From Struthio camelus (Eukaryota; Chordata; Aves; Struthioniformes; Struthionidae), in NCBI RefSeq assembly GCF_040807025.1, contig NC_090953.1:23420997-23484996 (forward strand): DNA of 64,000 bases. The letters run 5' to 3'. This document shows positions 58,801 to 64,000 of the stretch, in pieces (position 1 is the stretch's first letter; each line of letters starts with the position of its first letter). Below the pieces are notes generated by a model. The model saw only the letters and a list, made by a program, of their open reading frames with translations. It had not been told where the DNA came from and did no database searches. A program made the position numbers and the translations under genes.

Positions 58801-61800
58801 CTGAGAGGATGTATGTGCTGTGACTATTTGCCTTTGAACTCATATCGCTACAGAGCATTTACACTAAGCCTTAATTATTTTCATGACTCTTTTCAACTTT
58901 CTTTCTGAAATGTGAACAAGACGACCTATAAAGAATTTCTAGTAATGATCTGACCAAGTCTGTAAAAAGACCGGAATAACTTGGTCTCCTTATCTCTAAA
59001 CAACCAGGATTGCATCAGCGTTTTTGGTGCCCTGAACTGCGTTCTTGCCATTTCTCCAGGGTGAACGGTTGTTTACCTCAACCCGTGACCGCGCCGTACT
59101 TGCTTCCATTAAACCTGCAGCAGGGCTGACTCCATGTAGACGTAGGCAAGCAGGCTTCTTGCTGTGTTTGTTCAGAGCGATGTTCCCGTTAGTTCAGTTA
59201 GTTCAAGCCCTGCCTTGCTCTTGTCTGCTCTCAGGTATGATGAGCACCTGTGTTGGTGATTTTGCTTACCTGTTTCTTTCTCTGTGCATCTTGAATAAGT
59301 AACTATTTTCGGTTTCCTTGTCCTTCACTGTTGCAACATGCTACTGAACAACGTGAGTCTGGGTGCTGGCTGCTAACGCTGCAGAGGCAGAGCACGCTGA
59401 TGGAAGCGCTGGCTTGATGTTCTGTAGCCGTGCATCGGCTTGCCGTTTGGTGTCGTTCCTAAAAACGTAGCAGATGTCAGTCTGAGTCCTGTCGCTTTTC
59501 CCCCATTGTGCCTGACTCCTATGCACCTCACCTGCCTATCCCACAGAGTAGGAAGGAACAGTATCTTCCCCAGTCAACTCCCAAACCTTTGCTCAGCCAG
59601 ACGCTGCTAGTTGTTTGTTCCCAAATGCCTCCGGGACTGCTTGTTCAGCTCAGCAGTGCTTATGAACGCTCTGCACAGAAGGAGCCAAGAACTCTTCTCA
59701 CCAGCAGCTCTGCTTCAAGCTGTGGTTGTCCCTTTATGGGGAGAGAATTAAGCTGTGCTGCCCCGTAGGTGAGACAGCCAAGGGTCTCCAGGTCTTGCGG
59801 GAGAATAGATGAGGGGAAGAATGGCATATATTTCCGATTCTACATCGGTGCTAATTCTCCAGCACAGAGAGAAGGCCAAGGAAGGGCTTTGGATACCAGG
59901 ATTGTTTTGGAGAGAAGCTAGAATAAAGAGGCTGACTTTTGCAGCCGAAGATATTCGAGGATATCTTACTGGCTGCCTTAGTAACTTTCTCACCTGTCTC
60001 TGGATTTTGCTTACCTGTTTCTTTCTCTGTGCATCTTGAATAAGTAACTATTTTCAGTTTCCTTGTCCTTCGCTGTTGCAACATGCTACTGCACAATTGC
60101 TGGGGCTCCTCTCGGAGCAAGCTGCCGTTGGGTGGCAAGGAATCCTTTGTGTTTACTTCCAGGAGAGTTTGCAGATGTTACTGCAGGGTTATCTCTGTGA
60201 AATCGGTGCCAGATTGGTCTGCTTGGGGAAGGAACATTTAAAGAATAGGCCAGAGAAGTTATTCAGGCTTGTTTTCCTTTGACCTGCTGATTCTGTGCCG
60301 CTTCACTGTAGAAGCGAGCAGGAATGATTGCATTGCAGCCCACTGCAGGGAAGGACACTGTTCTCAGCACTAAACAAAACCTGTCTTGTTTGTTTTTCCC
60401 CTGATCCACATGCTGGAGCGCTTCCTGGCTTACAGAGGGGCTGTCAAAAGTGTCTGAGAACCTGCATTTTTCTGGGTGCTTTATTTTTTCAGTTACAGAG
60501 TTCCCCTGCTGCTTTGGTATCTCGTGATTCAACTTCTTTTTGAAGGCAGCCGTTCTGAGCTGGCACAGCTCTGGTGGTGGGGACAGCTACCTAGTACTTG
60601 TGGGATATCTTGTTTTATTGTGATGTGTGCATTAGGAGTTGGGAGTTGGTGGGAGATCAGAGAAACAGCTGGTCCCTATTGCTGACAGTAAGCCTAATGT
60701 CTCTAAGCTTTTTGGGGGGGAGTATCTGCTTCACAGCTTCCCTTGGGAACACTTAAGGTGAGGAACTCTTGAGCGTGCTCCAGTGTGAGGAGCAGGTTAA
60801 AGTACTGTTGGCCTGGAGACTGTTAAGAATGACCTTCGTATTCAATCTGTTAAGTCCAAAAGGCCTCTGTAGGAGCCATTCTTTGCAAGAGAAACGTGCA
60901 GTCTGTGGGTTCCTAAAACTTCCAGCTGCCTGGTGAATTTGCATGGAAATAGATATTTTGAATAGATATTCAAGCCCAGCAGTTTGTGTTTAGCTGTCAC
61001 TGCTTTGTGCATTTAAAATACAGCCAGCACAGCACTGCACAAGTGAGCAGTTTAAGAAACATCAGCTGGCCATGCTGTGTTTGGAAGTTGCTGCTTGTGG
61101 ACAAGGTACCGTGGTATAGCTGGGCAGTACGGATATGGCATGAGTAGGAGTTGAGGGAAACCCTTCCTCCCAAAGGCTCTTTGAGTCAAATTTGCTGCCT
61201 CTGCCACGCTGGGTTTGGTAGGGGTGCTGCTGAGCTTGCTGGAATAAATACTTCTAAAAGCTTGTTTGAGGCCGACTGAACTGCTGCTGGCTGAACAAGG
61301 GAAGCCTCTTCCCAATTAGAGATTTCCAGACTCTCTTTTCAAACGCCTGGGGACAAGTCAGGCCTCAATGAAGCAGCTGCTGTTATATCCCTTGGGGTAA
61401 TACTTGCAGTGGTTGCGAGCAGAGTAAGCTGGCTGCCTCCGTTGCATTAGTTTGGATTCACGTGATGGTCTCGCAGAGGGAATATGGCTTATTGGGAGTG
61501 CAGCTGCTGCCCCAGGCTTCAAAAGTAAGCGGACCCTTTGTAATGGCCACTGAGTCCTTTTGTTGTGATCATTTACAAGCGCTGTCATATATAATCTTAC
61601 CAGACTTGTAGCATTTGGGAAAGATCTCTGATTATATCTGTTTCTGTCTTCCTCCCTCCCCTCTCTTTGAATCCTAGACTCTGGGCTGGTCGTTCCAAGC
61701 GTGTCGTATGAACTTCACAAAAAGCTGCTTTCAGTGGCTGAGAAACACGGGCTGACGCTGGAGCGGAGGCTGGAGATGACGGGAGTGTGCGCAAGTCAGA

Positions 61801-63963
61801 TGGCACTGAGTCTCCTCGGGGGACCCAACAGGTAAAGCTGTCCTTTGGCTCTGCTGTGAGTTTGCCCCCGCCTTGATCTCTAAGCAGAGCTCACCTCTGT
61901 TATCATGTTCCTCTAAGTGATGGAGAAGTAGAAGAGAAGTGGAGAGGTTACTTTTGAGCTGAATGGGATGTGGCCCCCTGCTGTCATTTATACTAGTCCC
62001 TTAGTGGTCCTGCAGTTGGAGACAGCTGCGATCTGCCTTCCTTTCTTGCCTCCGAAAGAAACTCATCCAGATGCCATGCAAACCTTGTGTTTTACTTCAT
62101 GTGTCATCCTGTTTCCAAATAATCATGAAAATGAACATGAGGCACAGGCTCCTGAAGTGGGAGGAAGCCTGTTGGTAGGTTTCTGCATTCTCACTGCTTT
62201 TTTTTTTTTTTTTCTTCAGCCGCTCTTTGGAAAGGGCTGTTGAACATATTATCTTAGATGGTTGACTTAAGGGCTTCTTCTTTACTTCTGTGTCCCAGAA
62301 GCGGAAGCGTCTTTTGGGTCAATAACAAAAGAGGTTTGTGTCTCTGCCTGCTGGGAAAATTAGCTTTGTGCAGATGAAACTCAAGGCAGATTTAAAAAAA
62401 AAAAAAAAAAATTCAGAATTTCTGTGAGCTGATCCTTGTGTAGTAAAAAATAACCCCCCCAAACAAACCCCTAAACTTTTCCTTTGATTTTATGTTACAG
62501 TTTAAAGATGTCAATAAAAACAGAAGTCAGCTAGTAAAAACACACACACACACACACACAGTTTACTTCTGCACAATGTTAAATCATCTTTTAGATGTCT
62601 ACACCTAAATTGGTGTAGACAATATTTTACTCTTTGAAGGGCCCAATTTGATAGAAGGCTAGGGTGCACTTCCTCCTGTTTGCACGGATATATGGGCAGC
62701 CTCTTTTGCAGAGGTCTGCTCTCTGCATGCACTTGTTGATGTGGGCAGGCAATTGCGCATGTATTTTATGTCGTTAGATGCTCCAAATAATTTGTTCTTT
62801 AAATGGAAGCTAAGCCTTAACAGTCTCCAGCTGTTCTAGCAGTAGTGTTTTATCTGCAGTCCAGGATCTGATCACTTGACTGAAAGCAGGAAGCAGTAAT
62901 GTGCCAGGCTGCACTGACCCTATCAACTGAAAATATTAGTGTAAACCACCCTTAATGGCTTACAGGTCATGTAAATCAAAATAAATCAACTTTTATTTTG
63001 CAGTTGGTAGGGCTTAGGGAGAAGTTTGGGGTTTTTTAAACCGCAATTCAGCTGATGGGGTAGCTCACAGGGTATTTCTAAGGGTGTATACGTAGCGTTC
63101 CTAGCGTCTAACAGACGCTTACCTAGGCATTGCGTTTCTCTTGACTGCTTAGCTCTTGACCTGCTAGCCAGGAGGAGAGAAGAGAAATCCATCCAGTCTT
63201 GCTCTTGCACCTGAAACTTGTGATGTGCGGAATTAGTTACTGAACCATAAATAGTTGGTGGAACAGTTCCTGCGTGAAAACCTGCTGCCACGAGTTTGGG
63301 TTTTTTTTCTTTTGGTGACAGGATCAAGCTGCAAGCAGAGCTGATTCATCCCTTGTGCTGGGTTCAGAGCACTCCCTGTTGCTTATGCTGTGCTGCATCA
63401 AGCTACTAGTTTTCAGTGTTGTCCTTCTAAAAATCATAGTGATGGGGAGAGGGAGCCTCCTAAAAGTGAAACTGCACAGAATCCAGGCTTGCTGCATGAC
63501 CAGTAAAAATGCTGCTGCTTTGAAATGTACAGGCTGACCATAAAAGTAAAAAAGTTTTCAAGAGAACCTGCAAGCAGGGCAACTGTCTAGTGTTAGCGGC
63601 ACAAAAGGATGTGGTTCCTTTTTCTCCAGAGACAACGGAAGATTTGCAAAGTCCCTGTCAGTTTGCATCTTACTGATTTTTGTCTTACAGGAAGAAGGTA
63701 ACAGCTTATTAACATGCCCCTTTTGTCTGCGTTTCTGCCATTCAGGCTCAACCCAAAGAACGTGCATCAGCGACCCACGGTAGCCCTGCTCTGCGGCCCC
63801 CACGTGAAGGGGGCCCAGGGGATCAGCTGCGGACGGCACCTCTCCAATCACGACGTCCACGTCATTCTTTTCCTGCCCAACTTTGTCAAGATGCTGGAAT
63901 CCATCACCAACGAGCTGAATCTCTTCAGCAAGACCCAAGGCCAGCAGGTGTCCAGTGTCAAAG
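40703..63963 (+). CDS. EDC3: EDC3, enhancer of mRNA decapping 3 (3' end beyond window)
   Basis: Scaffold of the cytoplasmic mRNA-decapping machinery and P-bodies; the family binds DCP1/DCP2 and DDX6. Coding exons 40703-40866, 42452-42765, 50606-50941, 61678-61831, 63746-63963 (164, 314, 336, 154, 218 nt) give 395 codons of a protein about 508 aa long in mammals. Order: N-terminal LSm-like domain (MATDWLGSIVSINCGESLGV, residues 1 to about 70), a low-complexity linker (about 80-190), FDF motif at 202-213 (FDFEGNLALFDK), then the start of the YjeF_N domain (about 270 on). All junctions are GT-AG and in phase. Introns 2-5 are 1.6, 7.8, 10.7 and 1.9 kb. The remaining YjeF_N exon or exons lie to the right. 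Same strand as CYP1A4, as with mammalian EDC3 and CYP1A1. Confidence 0.97.
41611..41686. repeat. 38-bp tandem duplication in EDC3 intron 2
   Basis: Two adjacent copies (41611-41648, 41649-41686) beginning ACGATACTGTATTTTTAAAT, identical by eye. This implies a recent duplication. Confidence 0.95.
42452..42765 (+). CDS. EDC3: EDC3 coding exon 3
   Basis: From CTGTTTTTAG to TTCAT|GTAAG. Encodes the end of the LSm-like domain (RAGDITELKILEIPGPGDN) and the Ser/Gln-rich linker through SQSKGFRRRHNS-type sequence. Confidence 0.97.
42766..50605 (+). other. EDC3 intron 3
   Basis: 7.8 kb, AT-rich, with homopolymer runs including a 19-C run at 49288-49306. The only protein-like feature is the antisense frame at 48767-49003 listed separately. 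Other frames are short and unconvincing. Confidence 0.8.
48767..49003 (-). other. Antisense exon-like open frame of unknown origin in EDC3 intron 3
   Basis: On the minus strand an acceptor-like tract (TTGTTTTTTTCTAG) is followed at 49003 by 78 open codons and TAA. Read from that boundary the frame starts RTALVLSLKALA, contains LFEMVSSIFSRTHITLFELN and ends KKRKKSRGRYPAS. It keeps several CpGs in an AT-rich intron and looks more protein-like than its surroundings. I do not recognise the protein. It could be a terminal exon of a nested gene, a retrocopy fragment or chance; no clear AATAAA follows it. Confidence 0.3.
50606..50941 (+). CDS. EDC3: EDC3 coding exon 4 (FDF motif)
   Basis: From ACATTTAG to TGCACCG|GTATG. 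Encodes WSSSSRHPNQVTPKKSGLKN, the acidic stretch KDDECFGDDIDEIPDTD, the FDF motif, and IVYRRIVVPQNANKEFCT. The FDF segment is the family's DDX6-binding region. Confidence 0.97.
59258..59346. repeat. 89-bp direct repeat, copy 1
   Basis: Begins GATTTTGCTTACCTGTTTCT and ends AACATGCTACTG. It matches 60003-60091 with two mismatches by eye. Confidence 0.9.
60003..60091. repeat. 89-bp direct repeat, copy 2
   Basis: Second copy 745 bp from the first in the same orientation. The sequence between and around the copies is not repeated, so this is a small local duplication, not a tandem array. Confidence 0.9.
61678..61831 (+). CDS. EDC3: EDC3 coding exon 5
   Basis: From TTGAATCCTAG to CCAACAG|GTAAAG. 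Encodes DSGLVVPSVSYELHKKLLSV, AEKHGLTLERRLEMTGVC and ASQMALSLLGGPN, the start of the YjeF_N domain. Confidence 0.97.
61832..63745 (+). other. EDC3 intron 5
   Basis: 1.9 kb with a poly-A run near 62,394-62,411 and a (CA)10 run at 62541-62560. Nothing else is recognised. Confidence 0.8.
62541..62560. repeat. (CA)10 microsatellite
   Basis: Perfect dinucleotide run in EDC3 intron 5. Confidence 0.95.
63746..63963 (+). CDS. EDC3: EDC3 coding exon 6
   Basis: From TGCCATTCAG to GTCAAAG|GTAAGTG. Encodes LNPKNVHQRPTVALLCGPHV, KGAQGISCGRHLSNHDVHVI and LFLPNFVKMLESITNELN, the core of the YjeF_N Rossmann-like fold. Confidence 0.97.
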
Positions 63964-64000
63964 GTAAGTGAGGAGCCCATCCGCCCACCGCCCCCTCTGC

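Larger units (their letters stand above)
50942..61677 (+). other. EDC3 intron 4
   Basis: 10.7 kb, AT-rich. No gene, RNA or intact mobile element was recognised. It contains an 89-bp direct repeat (59258-59346 and 60003-60091). Confidence 0.8.

Noticed and set aside
63558-63980. 140-aa minus-strand frame over EDC3 exon 6
   Set aside because: Antisense shadow of the real EDC3 exon, which has clear plus-strand splice sites and family sequence.

Overview
The window is vertebrate nuclear DNA, most likely from a bird or another sauropsid. It has split genes with GT-AG introns, CpG-island promoters, mononucleotide and microsatellite runs and few interspersed repeats. Two complete cytochrome P450 family 1A genes lie head to head next to EDC3. 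This is the same order as the mammalian CSK - CYP1A2 - CYP1A1 - EDC3 block, and the P450s match the avian pair CYP1A5 (CYP1A2-type) and CYP1A4 (CYP1A1-type).

Layout. (1) 1-3,900: a very GC-rich CpG island. The minus strand carries a strong splice donor, which fits a non-coding first exon of a leftward gene whose coding part lies outside the window. By synteny this would be CSK, but no coding sequence is present to prove it. (2) 3,900-14,700: intergenic DNA with no supported gene and a few AT-rich, conserved-looking islands. (3) 14,723-20,620, minus strand: CYP1A5-like gene with a non-coding exon 1 and six coding exons (522 aa). (4) 20,620-29,500: the divergent intergenic region, about 8.9 kb between the two predicted transcription starts, GC-rich in its right two thirds and carrying ten TNGCGTG dioxin/xenobiotic response cores. 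(5) 29,499-35,783, plus strand: CYP1A4-like gene (522 aa). (6) 35,784-37,300: short spacer. (7) 37,300-64,000, plus strand: EDC3 from its CpG-island promoter through coding exon 6. The last exon or exons lie beyond the window.

How they work together. The two P450s are membrane-anchored monooxygenases induced through the AhR/ARNT receptor. The sequence between them holds a response module built on GGTTAA(A/C)GAT(T/C)G followed by GCGTGAGAAGC. It occurs four times: twice on the plus strand near CYP1A5 and twice on the minus strand near CYP1A4, so the two gene promoters see mirror-image enhancers. On the CYP1A4 side a larger block with three response cores in the same order is itself tandemly duplicated.

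The coding parts have been homogenised in two tracts: most of exon 2 (about 686 bp) and a 229-bp tract spanning the end of exon 4, all of intron 4 and most of exon 5. A 15-nt island in substrate recognition site 1 stays different and keeps its CYP1A1-like or CYP1A2-like identity. The CYP1A5-like gene also has an I-helix Asp-to-Asn change, a Thr-to-Leu change in substrate recognition site 5, and a GC-AG intron. EDC3 is a housekeeping mRNA-decapping enhancer and is probably functionally unrelated to the P450s.
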